Shown here piece after piece: positions 6,456-12,245 of a stretch of 13,173 nucleotides of DNA. Positions within the stretch are counted from its first letter, which is position 1. Each line of letters opens with the position of its first letter. The translations under genes were made by a program, and so were the position numbers. The DNA lies in contig CAJLFQ010000063.1 of assembly GCA_905205975.1 (NCBI GenBank), forward strand, positions 1 through 13,173, in the 5' to 3' direction. Source of the stretch: an uncultured Eubacteriales bacterium. GTDB lineage: Bacteria; Bacillota; Clostridia; Oscillospirales; QAMX01. The notes under the pieces are model-generated. The model was not told the origin of the DNA. It worked only from the letters and a program-made list of their open reading frames with translations, and made no database searches.

Positions 6456-7559
6456 ATGCCCAATGATTACCATACACAGGCTCAACTCGACCGAACGAAA
6501 CGCCTGCGTGAACTTCAACATGAACTACCGGATTTCTGCTCGGATTATTTTATGGCTATTGAGCAGCAGACCAGCGTGCTGACACGACTCAGCTACGCCT
6601 ATGATCTCAAACTTTTTTTTCAATATCTCTCCAGCGAACTGCCCAAATTTAGCGGCAAGCCCGTCACCGAATTCACTGCGGCAGATATCATTCAGGTTAC
6701 CAAGCAAGATTTGGAACGCTATGCGCGCTATCTGACGCTCTACGTCAAAAACGAAACACTTGAGGATGGTGAAACCGCTTCTCGCGAAATGACCAATCAC
6801 GAATACGGCATCAAACGCAAATACGCCTCGCTGCGAGCGTTTTACAAATACCTGTTTGCCGAAGGGTTGATTGAAAGCAACACCGCCTCGCTCGTTCCGC
6901 TGCCCAAGCTTCACGAGCATGCCATCATCCGTCTGGATGTGGATGAAGTCGCCCGCATTCTGGATGTCGCTGAAAGCGGGCAATCTTTGCCCAAGAGTTG
7001 CCAAAAATACCATAATATCACGAAAAAACGCGATGTCGCCATGCTTTCGCTGTTTCTTGGAACAGGCATTCGCATCAGCGAATGTGTAGGCTTGAACATT
7101 GATGATTTTGACTTTGAACAAAATGCCTTTGTCGTCACCCGAAAAGGCGGCAAAGAAGTCATTTTGTACCTTTCTGATGAAGTTGCAGACGCGCTTAAAG
7201 CGTATCTGGTCGAGCGCAAAGAAGTCGAAGCTTTGCCCGGCCATGAAAATGCTTTTTTTCTTTCGATTCAGCGTCGGCGCATCACACAGCGCGCTGTCGA
7301 AAACATGGTCAAAAAATATGCTGCCATTGCTGCTCCATTGAAGAAAAAAATCAGTCCACACAAGCTCAGAAGCACATTCGGCACCAATCTGTACCGTGAA
7401 ACAGGTGACATTTATCTGGTTGCCGATGTGCTTGGCCACTCAGATGTCAACACAACGCGCAAACATTACGCAGCTATCGCCGAGGATCACCGTCGCATTG
7501 CTGCGCAAAAAACTGTTCTGCGTGAAGAACCTGTGCATGCTGATTTGCCGAAGCCCTGA
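6456..7559 (+). CDS. Tyrosine site-specific recombinase (Xer/XerS-like)
   Basis: A 367-residue tyrosine recombinase that would cut and rejoin DNA through a phosphotyrosine. The N-terminal core-binding domain spans about 25-140; the catalytic domain spans about 160-350. The full catalytic set is visible: R206 (GTGIRISE), K230 (TRKGGKE), H302 and R305 (HKLRSTFG), H328 (VLGHSDVNTT), nucleophile Y338 (KHYAAI). It is longer than XerC/XerD (about 300). The insert before KKRDVAML recalls XerS, the lone Xer protein of streptococci. I prefer ATG 6456 because AAAGGA (6441-6446) lies 9 bases before it; the ATG at 6447 abuts that site directly. Codon use resembles the neighbours and no other mobile-element gene is nearby. 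A palindrome lies just upstream. A chromosome-dimer resolvase is my first guess; an integrase remnant is the alternative. Confidence 0.9.
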   Translation: MPNDYHTQAQLDRTKRLRELQHELPDFCSDYFMAIEQQTSVLTRLSYAYDLKLFFQYLSSELPKFSGKPVTEFTAADIIQVTKQDLERYARYLTLYVKNETLEDGETASREMTNHEYGIKRKYASLRAFYKYLFAEGLIESNTASLVPLPKLHEHAIIRLDVDEVARILDVAESGQSLPKSCQKYHNITKKRDVAMLSLFLGTGIRISECVGLNIDDFDFEQNAFVVTRKGGKEVILYLSDEVADALKAYLVERKEVEALPGHENAFFLSIQRRRITQRAVENMVKKYAAIAAPLKKKISPHKLRSTFGTNLYRETGDIYLVADVLGHSDVNTTRKHYAAIAEDHRRIAAQKTVLREEPVHADLPKP

Positions 7560-7585
7560 AAGATGGATCTGATTCATTAAAAAAC

Positions 7586-7637
7586 AAAAAGTCGAATGTT
7601 TTGCGAAGTCTATCATCGCATCCATCCGACTTTTTTT
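7586..7637. terminator. Large-loop bidirectional terminator between convergent genes
   Basis: AAAAAGTCG-A-ATG (7586-7598) pairs with CAT-C-CGACTTTTT (7623-7635), with one A/C mismatch and a 24-base loop. T-runs exist on both strands. It lies between the recombinase stop and the end of the minus-strand cysteine-rich gene, serving both. The long loop contains a copy of the recombinase-site arm. Confidence 0.75.
7598..7613 (+). repeat. Direct repeat flanking the recombinase gene, right copy
   Basis: GTTTTGCGAAGTCTAT matches 6422-6437 at 15 of 16 bases, and its first 14 bases match the reverse complement of the left palindrome arm (6404-6417) exactly. No inverted partner is seen beside it. It forms most of the loop of the terminator at 7586-7635. 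Confidence 0.65.
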
Positions 7638-7642
7638 ACTTA

Positions 7643-7933
7643 TTATTTTTGATTACCGCGCACAAAAGGAAACAGATCATCACCGAAAAGATCATCCTCT
7701 TCTTCGGGATCATCCAGCGTCTCTTCGTCGTAAAGATAGTCGTTCGGATCCATCGTCTCATCGATGATGCCATCCACTTTAATCGCCCGGTATTCCGGAC
7801 TTTTATCGGTATGATCCAGCCCGATGCACTTTCCACAGTTATCGCAAATCTTATTCGGATCAAGGTCACACATGTTGCACTCTCCGCACTCTATGCAATC
7901 TCGATCATATAAAACACAGCGTTTTGTCTCCAT
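7643..7933 (-). CDS. Small cysteine-rich, acidic-tailed protein, possible Fe-S or zinc binder
   Basis: A 96-residue protein I cannot assign to a named family. The first 40 residues carry eight cysteines: C6, then C13, C16, C19 and C22 in strict CxxCxxCxxC spacing, then C30, C33 and C36 as CxxCxxC. This resembles a compact ferredoxin-like or zinc-ribbon metal site. The C-terminal half has no cysteine and is strongly acidic (EETLDDPEEEDDLFGDDLF), perhaps a flexible or protein-binding tail. There is no signal peptide or membrane helix. The ATG at 7933 has AGGGG about 8 bases upstream and AGGAGA adjacent. A strong promoter of its own diverges from lexA. Whether LexA affects it is unclear: the LexA box lies 22 bp behind its -35, on the lexA side. 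Confidence 0.8.
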   Translation of the reverse strand: METKRCVLYDRDCIECGECNMCDLDPNKICDNCGKCIGLDHTDKSPEYRAIKVDGIIDETMDPNDYLYDEETLDDPEEEDDLFGDDLFPFVRGNQK

Positions 7934-7963
7934 TCTCCTGTCCCCTTGCGTTCTTGTCTGCTC

Positions 7964-7992
7964 ATTATATCACCGATTTAAGTTTCGATCAA
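7964..7992 (-). promoter_or_regulatory. Sigma-A-type promoter of the cysteine-rich gene
   Basis: On the minus strand, TTGATC (7992-7987), a 17-bp spacer and TATAAT (7969-7964), about 30 bases before the ATG. Confidence 0.82.
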
Positions 7993-8013
7993 GCATGATC
8001 TTTAGCAAAAATG

Positions 8014-8027
8014 CGAACATACGTTTG
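8014..8027. promoter_or_regulatory. LexA (SOS) box upstream of lexA
   Basis: CGAACATACGTTTG matches the Gram-positive LexA consensus CGAACRNRYGTTYG at every position. It ends 7 bases before the -35 of the lexA promoter, as expected for autorepression. No second box of similar quality was found by eye in the window. Confidence 0.9.
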
Positions 8028-8034
8028 ACTGCGC

Positions 8035-8064
8035 TTGCCTTCACCGAATCGAATGTGGTATAAT
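8035..8064 (+). promoter_or_regulatory. lexA promoter with extended -10
   Basis: TTGCCT (8035-8040), an 18-bp spacer and TATAAT (8059-8064) preceded by TGG, an extended -10. The first in-frame ATG of the lexA frame (8063) lies inside this -10, which rules it out as the start. Confidence 0.8.
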
Positions 8065-8101
8065 GATGAAAAGTTTTGCAACGAAAGGTTGTGTGCACGG
8101 A

Positions 8102-8722
8102 ATGACCGTTCAAAAACAGCGTGGCGACATGCAGACGCGTATTCTGGCTTATATCGAGCAGGAAATCAAAACGCGCGGATATGCGCCTTCCGTTCGTGAA
8201 ATCGGTGAAGCTGTCGGGCTGAAATCCACCTCGACTGTGCACGGTCATTTAATACGCCTTGAAAAAAAGGGGCTTCTTCATCGCGACGCCATGAAGCCCC
8301 GTGCAATGGGGCTTTCCTTCTCTTCGCTTCCCCCGGCTGAAAATGTGATGCTTCGCGAAATTCCCGTCATCGGTCGTGTAGCGGCCGGAACGCCAATTCT
8401 TGCAGAAGAAAACGTGGAAGAGACTTTGACATTGCCAGAGGACATAGTCGGACACGGGGATGTTTTTATCCTTCGTGTGCGTGGTGAAAGCATGATTCAG
8501 GCTGGTATTATGAACGACGATTACATCGTTGTGCATAAGCAGCCGGATGCTAACAATGGTGAAATTGTCGTCGCGCTGATTGAGGATGAAGCCACCGTCA
8601 AACGCTTTTACAAAGAAAACGGCCATATCCGCCTGCAACCGGAAAACGATACCATGGAACCCATCATCGTGCCAACAGTTATGATTTTGGGTAAAGTCGT
8701 TAGTCTGATTCGTAAATTTTAA
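8102..8722 (+). CDS. lexA: LexA repressor of the SOS response
   Basis: LexA represses DNA-damage genes and cleaves itself when RecA filaments form. Preferred length is 206 residues, matching the 205 of B. subtilis LexA. The winged helix-turn-helix spans about 1-70 (YAPSVREIGEAVGLKSTSTVHGHL). The cleavage site is A95-G96 in RVAAGTP. The S24-type protease core has catalytic S130 (RGESMIQAGI) and K167 (EATVKRF). Upstream ATGs at 8063 and 8066 fall in or beside the -10 box. ATG 8102 aligns with the usual N-terminus, although GAAAGG (8083-8088) is 13 bases away. GTG 8093, 4 bases after that site, is the alternative. An exact LexA box upstream indicates autoregulation. A terminator follows the stop codon at once. 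Confidence 0.96.
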   Translation: MTVQKQRGDMQTRILAYIEQEIKTRGYAPSVREIGEAVGLKSTSTVHGHLIRLEKKGLLHRDAMKPRAMGLSFSSLPPAENVMLREIPVIGRVAAGTPILAEENVEETLTLPEDIVGHGDVFILRVRGESMIQAGIMNDDYIVVHKQPDANNGEIVVALIEDEATVKRFYKENGHIRLQPENDTMEPIIVPTVMILGKVVSLIRKF

Positions 8723-8756
8723 AGGGGAGCTTGCCTGTAACAGACGCGCTCCCCTT
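8722..8756. terminator. Bidirectional terminator between lexA and the DUF1292 gene
   Basis: AAGGGGAGC (8722-8730) pairs perfectly with GCTCCCCTT (8748-8756) across a 17-base loop. It begins at the last base of the lexA stop codon. The plus-strand tail is weak (CTGTTTAG); the minus-strand tail (TTTAAAATTT) is better and lies 25 bases past the DUF1292 stop. Confidence 0.75.
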
Positions 8757-8781
8757 CTGTTTAGTTTATGGTTCAGAAATC

Positions 8782-9078
8782 TTATTCGTCAAAGTCAAAC
8801 TCATCGCCGGCCTGCTCCTTAAAGATGTCAAACACCTTCTGAAGCACCTCTTCGTCATCCACACCGACATAAGTCACTTCGTCTTCGTCGTCCGATTCCT
8901 CGTCTTCCATCACCTGAAGAATCACGACTTCACCGTCGTCATCATCGGTCGGAAGCAACACAACGTATTCGTTGCCTTCATATTCGATGGACGCGCAGAA
9001 TTCAAATTCCACATCAATACCGTCTTCATCAGTCAGAACGATGATGTTATCATTCTCCATCTTTTCCATATCATCCAT
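8782..9078 (-). CDS. DUF1292 (YrzB-type) acidic protein
   Basis: A 98-residue cytoplasmic protein of the DUF1292 family, common in Firmicutes and of unknown function. The pattern is typical: ENDNIIVLTDEDGIDVEFEFCASIEYEGNEYVVLLP, a beta-rich core, then VILQVMEDEE, a highly acidic stretch, and a C-terminal helix (DEEVLQKVFDIFKEQ). Roughly 40% of residues are Asp or Glu. The frame is open to an ATG at 9156, but the predicted promoter lies inside that extension. GAGGG at about 9087-9091 lies 8 bases before ATG 9078, so I use that start. In other Firmicutes such genes sit with ruvX and alaS; here it stands alone next to lexA, convergent with it. Confidence 0.88.
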   Translation of the reverse strand: MDDMEKMENDNIIVLTDEDGIDVEFEFCASIEYEGNEYVVLLPTDDDDGEVVILQVMEDEESDDEDEVTYVGVDDEEVLQKVFDIFKEQAGDEFDFDE

Positions 9079-9126
9079 GGTTAAAACCCTCGCTTTCGTC
9101 ATACGATACAAACCGAAGCTCATATC

Positions 9127-9156
9127 TGTATATAAGAATATCATAAAAAAAGACAA
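9127..9156 (-). promoter_or_regulatory. Probable promoter of the DUF1292 gene
   Basis: On the minus strand, TTGTCT (9156-9151) with TATACA (9132-9127) at 18 bp, or the overlapping TATATA (9134-9129) at 16 bp. This is about 50 bases before the chosen ATG. Confidence 0.55.
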
Positions 9157-9203
9157 TATGCAATGGTTTCCCCGAAATTTTATCGTAGTTTGGAGATGAA
9201 AAT

Positions 9204-9410
9204 ATGGCGTTCAGTCTGTTTCTTCAGCTTTATGGTTGTGCCGAAACGTGCGAGCGTGCACGCGCCCTGCTGGAAAACCTGCCGCAAATTCGTCGTATTG
9301 ATGGAAAAAATACCAGGCTTCTTCTCCTGCTCTCATCGCCCATTTCCGAAGGAGAGTTTCTTTCAGTACTCAGAAAAAGCGGCATCAGCGGCTTTTCCTT
9401 TTACCGCTGA
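9204..9410 (+). CDS. Short hypothetical protein, unrecognised
   Basis: A 68-residue ORF in the gap between two minus-strand genes. TTGGAGA at 9191-9197 gives a good ribosome site 6 bases before the ATG, and codon use (CTG, CGT, GAA) resembles the neighbours, which supports a real gene. The protein has two cysteines near the N-terminus (YGCAETCERA), a likely helix (AETCERARALLENL), a hydrophobic strand (RLLLLLSSP), another helix (GEFLSVLRKSG) and a final strand (ISGFSFYR). This alternating pattern would suit a small ferredoxin-like alpha/beta fold, but I do not recognise the family. I see no convincing promoter. Its last codons form part of the terminator hairpin of the convergent helicase gene. 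Confidence 0.5.
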   Translation: MAFSLFLQLYGCAETCERARALLENLPQIRRIDGKNTRLLLLLSSPISEGEFLSVLRKSGISGFSFYR

Positions 9411-9414
9411 TGCC
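9371..9414 (-). terminator. Terminator of the rodA-spoIVF-helicase operon
   Basis: GGCATCAGCGG (9381-9391) and CCGCTGATGCC (9404-9414) form a perfect 11-bp stem. On the minus strand it is followed by GCTTTTTC. It lies 6 bases past the helicase stop codon and overlaps the 3' end of the plus-strand ORF at 9204. Confidence 0.85.
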
Positions 9415-9420
9415 AATCGT

Positions 9421-10611
9421 TTATGCGTTTTCGAGAAACGGTTCCCCACTTTCCTTATAGCAGAGTGTTCCAAACTCATCAAAAACAAGCGAAATCGGCT
9501 TGCTGTCAATATACTTAAGAATTTCATCCATACGAATACTGTCTCTGAAACTGACAAAAGAAAAGCTCACGCCCGCGCGTTTTGCGCGCCCCGTTCGTCC
9601 GATCCGATGAACATAAAACTCCTGCTTATCCGGCAGATCATAGTTGAACACCGCTTCTACGTCGTCTACGTCAATGCCGCGCGCCGCAACATCCGTCGCC
9701 ACAAGGATTTCAAATTCACCCTTCCTGAATCCGGACATTACCTTGTCTCGCAGAGATTGGCGCACGTCGCCATGCAGGCATTCGGCATTGTATCCAGCTT
9801 TTTTCAGCCGTTCGCAAAGGCGCGCCGTCATATCTTTTGTGTTGCAGAAGATCATCACGCGTTTATACTGATCCGAGTCCAGCAAATACAGCAAATGCTC
9901 GTATTTCTGCTTCTGATCGGACTCTACAATATACTGTGTGATATTCGGTTTATTCTCCGCCTGAGCCTGAACAACAATTTCAATCGGGTCATGCTGGTAT
10001 TTCCACGAAACCGTCAATACATCCTGATTGGTCGTCGCGCTGAACATCACCAGCTGACGATTCGGATCGGCGCTCTCGATGATTTTTTCAACATCCTGCA
10101 CAAAGCCCATCTTCAACATCTCATCCGCTTCGTCGAGCACCATCGTATGCACCGTTCCGAGGCGAATATTGCCGCGCTGCATATGGTCAAGCAGACGTCC
10201 CGGTGTTGCCACCAGCACTTGCGGTTTGCGATTCAGCGCACTCATTTGCTTTCCAAACGGCTGACCGCCATAAATGACAGCAATTTTCACCCCTTTGATA
10301 AAATGCGCCAGATTAGTCAACTCATCGGCTATCTGCTGCGCCAACTCGCGCGTAGGCGCAAGCACAACTTCCTGTACGCTGCTGTCATCCAAATTAACAT
10401 ACTCCAGCATGGGTATGCCAAATCCAAGCGTTTTGCCTGTTCCTGTCGGTGCAATAGCGATGATATCATGTCCATCCATCATTAGCGGAATGCACTTTTC
10501 CTGAATCGCCGTCAGATTATGAAAGCCCATCCAGTTAAATGCCTGTACAACTTCCCCGCTGATGCCCATCGCCTCAAGCGGATGAACAGCCTCTTTCTGT
10601 ATATCGTCCAA
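9421..10611 (-). CDS. DEAD-box ATP-dependent RNA helicase
   Basis: A 396-residue DEAD-box protein that would unwind or remodel RNA with ATP. All motifs are present in order: Q motif with Q37 (MGFHNLTAIQEK), motif I APTGTGKT (54-61), Ia APTREL (85-90), Ib TPGR (136-139), II DEAD (160-163), III SAT (191-193), V ATDVAARGID (305-314), VI HRIGRTGRA (335-343). It is little more than the two RecA-like domains. The long basic or RNA-binding tails of CshA or DeaD/CsdA are missing; only about 45 residues follow motif VI. Translation starts at TTG 10611, with GAGAGGG at 10619-10625 seven bases upstream. That site overlaps the stop codon of the spoIVFB-like gene, 12 bases away, so it is the last gene of that operon. 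The exact RNA substrate is unknown. Confidence 0.95.
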   Translation of the reverse strand: MDDIQKEAVHPLEAMGISGEVVQAFNWMGFHNLTAIQEKCIPLMMDGHDIIAIAPTGTGKTLGFGIPMLEYVNLDDSSVQEVVLAPTRELAQQIADELTNLAHFIKGVKIAVIYGGQPFGKQMSALNRKPQVLVATPGRLLDHMQRGNIRLGTVHTMVLDEADEMLKMGFVQDVEKIIESADPNRQLVMFSATTNQDVLTVSWKYQHDPIEIVVQAQAENKPNITQYIVESDQKQKYEHLLYLLDSDQYKRVMIFCNTKDMTARLCERLKKAGYNAECLHGDVRQSLRDKVMSGFRKGEFEILVATDVAARGIDVDDVEAVFNYDLPDKQEFYVHRIGRTGRAKRAGVSFSFVSFRDSIRMDEILKYIDSKPISLVFDEFGTLCYKESGEPFLENA

Positions 10612-10623
10612 AGTAAAACCCTC

Positions 10624-11541
10624 TCACTTCTCTACATTTTCATGTATTATTGTATCGCACAGCGTGGTATGTTTCAAGTCATTCCCATAATTTTCATCAG
10701 AGTTATTTGTTTTCTTCAACGCTTCCTCAACCGTCATATTGGAATCATGCAGCAAAGCGGAAATAACCTGTCTGTCGTCCAGCCAGATATTTCCGACACG
10801 AAAAACGACTGCCTCATTGTTTGCTAAAGTGCCGACTAGCGCCAAAAGTTCGGTTTTCCCGTCTACCCTGTATACTCGAACAGCGGTTGGGGTTTTCCCG
10901 TTCTCCTGCCTTTCCTGTAAAAGCGTATACATATTTTCAGAAAGCATGATTCCTCTATTCCGGTAAGCATAAACCGCCAAATAACCGCCGACCAGAAGCA
11001 GTGACAAATTGATCTTTCCAAATTCTATCGTGCCATACAGCGAAAGGCCCGTCATGATTATACCAACCGCCATACCGCCAAACGAGAGTATTGATGTCAG
11101 TACCACAACCGGAAGTACATAATATCCAATGTAAAACACAATCCGCCCGCCATCCAGCGGCAAAACAGGAAGAAGATTGAGGAACATCATTCCCGCATTC
11201 ATCAAAATCGCTTGTCTGATAAAATAATAAGGCAAAAAAAGCTGCATTTCCGGGAAGGACATCAATCCAATCAGCGCGTAATTGGCCAGCGGTCCCGCAG
11301 CGGCAACCGCTACGCCTTTTACGCCTTTATGTGGGCTTGCGCCGGATGAATAATGGATTATGCCGCCAAACGGTGTAAGTTCAATGCTTTCGATTCTTTC
11401 ACCCATGCTATGTCCGACGGCAAGATGTGCCGCCTCATGAATCAAAAGCGCCAACAACGCAGCTCCGCATGCCCATACGGATGAAAAGACAGCAATAGTC
11501 AGAAAATAGAGAAAAAACAGCGGCTGTACTTTCAACTTCAA
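10624..11541 (-). CDS. spoIVFB: Site-2 intramembrane metalloprotease, SpoIVFB-like (M50)
   Basis: A 305-residue membrane zinc protease of the M50B family. In sporulating Bacilli and Clostridia SpoIVFB cuts pro-sigma-K in the mother cell. The zinc motif is HEAAH (H35, E36, H39), and the third ligand is D130 in NLLPVLPLDGGR (122-133). The substrate-facing loop (IELTPFGGII) and AAGPLAN (81-87) fit the family. Six hydrophobic segments lie in residues 8-195, and the C-terminal 100 residues are soluble, where B. subtilis SpoIVFB has a CBS domain; here this part is diverged. Start is TTG 11541, sharing TTGA with the stop of the spoIVFA-like gene. No clear ribosome site precedes it, so translation is probably coupled. 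The pairing with a SpoIVFA-like protein supports the name. No sigma-E-type promoter is visible. Confidence 0.85.
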   Translation of the reverse strand: MKLKVQPLFFLYFLTIAVFSSVWACGAALLALLIHEAAHLAVGHSMGERIESIELTPFGGIIHYSSGASPHKGVKGVAVAAAGPLANYALIGLMSFPEMQLFLPYYFIRQAILMNAGMMFLNLLPVLPLDGGRIVFYIGYYVLPVVVLTSILSFGGMAVGIIMTGLSLYGTIEFGKINLSLLLVGGYLAVYAYRNRGIMLSENMYTLLQERQENGKTPTAVRVYRVDGKTELLALVGTLANNEAVVFRVGNIWLDDRQVISALLHDSNMTVEEALKKTNNSDENYGNDLKHTTLCDTIIHENVEK

Positions 11542-12185
11542 TTTGCGAACACCGGCATTACAGACAACCCGTCTTTCCTCAATTCAAATGCAGCTGTGCC
11601 CGCCACTGTCCCGACTGCCGATCCGGCATGAACATATTCTCCTTCTTCCACCCGTACAGCGCTTAACCCGCTGTAAACTGACTCATATCCATCCGCATGC
11701 AGAATGCGCACGGTGTATTCATTTTGACGGTTTTTCACGGTATTCATCACTTCACCGCTCATGCAGCTACTGATTTCTCCGTCTCCTTCGTATTCAATCC
11801 ATGGCTCATCCTTTCTCCAGTCATGCACTGTAATCACTTCTGCCGACAAAATTGCCGTGCACGCCTGCTCGTCATCGTTTCCTGTCAGAAAGACCATCGT
11901 GCTTTCCGGCAAAACGCTGCTGACAAATTGCAGCCGTCCGAGCGTTTCATCGTACTCAAATCCCGCTGTTACACGACTCATGACAGACTGTACATCGTCG
12001 CCAAACAAAGCTGTTGCAACCGCAGCGATTCCAAGACAGAAAAAAGCGGCCGCTAAAGGCACAGACCTTCTCAACAGCCGCTTATCCCATTTCAGCCGCC
12101 TTTTACGCGGCTTTTCCTTTGTCCACTCCCGCCGCTCGCGCGGCCTCATTTGCGCCATGACGACTTTTTTACCGCCGTTGTCCAT
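11538..12185 (-). CDS. spoIVFA: SpoIVFA-like protein with a degenerate M23 domain
   Basis: A 215-residue single-pass membrane protein. It has a very basic cytoplasmic N-terminus (RPRERREWTKEKPRKRRLKWDK cluster, residues 14-35), one membrane helix (about 42-61), a linker, and a C-terminal LytM/M23-like beta domain (about 140-212). That domain keeps the fold pattern (HADGYESVYSGLSAVRVEEG, then FELRKDG), but the catalytic HxH-type histidines of active M23 peptidases are replaced (YSGL for YxHL, AAFE for LHFE). It is therefore probably not a peptidase, as known for SpoIVFA, which holds and regulates SpoIVFB. AAGGAGG (12196-12202) lies 10 bases before the ATG. It lies 60 bases after rodA with no terminator between and overlaps the spoIVFB-like gene by 4 bases. 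It is shorter than B. subtilis SpoIVFA (about 264). Confidence 0.78.
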   Translation of the reverse strand: MDNGGKKVVMAQMRPRERREWTKEKPRKRRLKWDKRLLRRSVPLAAAFFCLGIAAVATALFGDDVQSVMSRVTAGFEYDETLGRLQFVSSVLPESTMVFLTGNDDEQACTAILSAEVITVHDWRKDEPWIEYEGDGEISSCMSGEVMNTVKNRQNEYTVRILHADGYESVYSGLSAVRVEEGEYVHAGSAVGTVAGTAAFELRKDGLSVMPVFAN

Positions 12186-12245
12186 GCCGCTTTTCCCTCC
12201 TTCACTTTTCTGCCAAACACTATGCGGAGGGGTTTTGAACCAGAA

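Noticed and set aside
6525..7439. Minus-strand open frame of 304 codons over the recombinase gene
   Set aside because: Antisense shadow: the plus strand encodes all catalytic residues of a tyrosine recombinase, and the minus frame shows no recognisable motif or ribosome site.
8041..8062. Second LexA box around CGAATCGAATGTGG
   Set aside because: It lacks the GAAC/GTTC symmetry of the consensus, and only loose similarity remains.
9163..10485. Long plus-strand open frame of 440 codons
   Set aside because: It is antisense to the DEAD-box gene, whose every helicase motif is intact on the minus strand. Its product is rich in His, Arg and Phe with no domain pattern, as expected from an antisense shadow.
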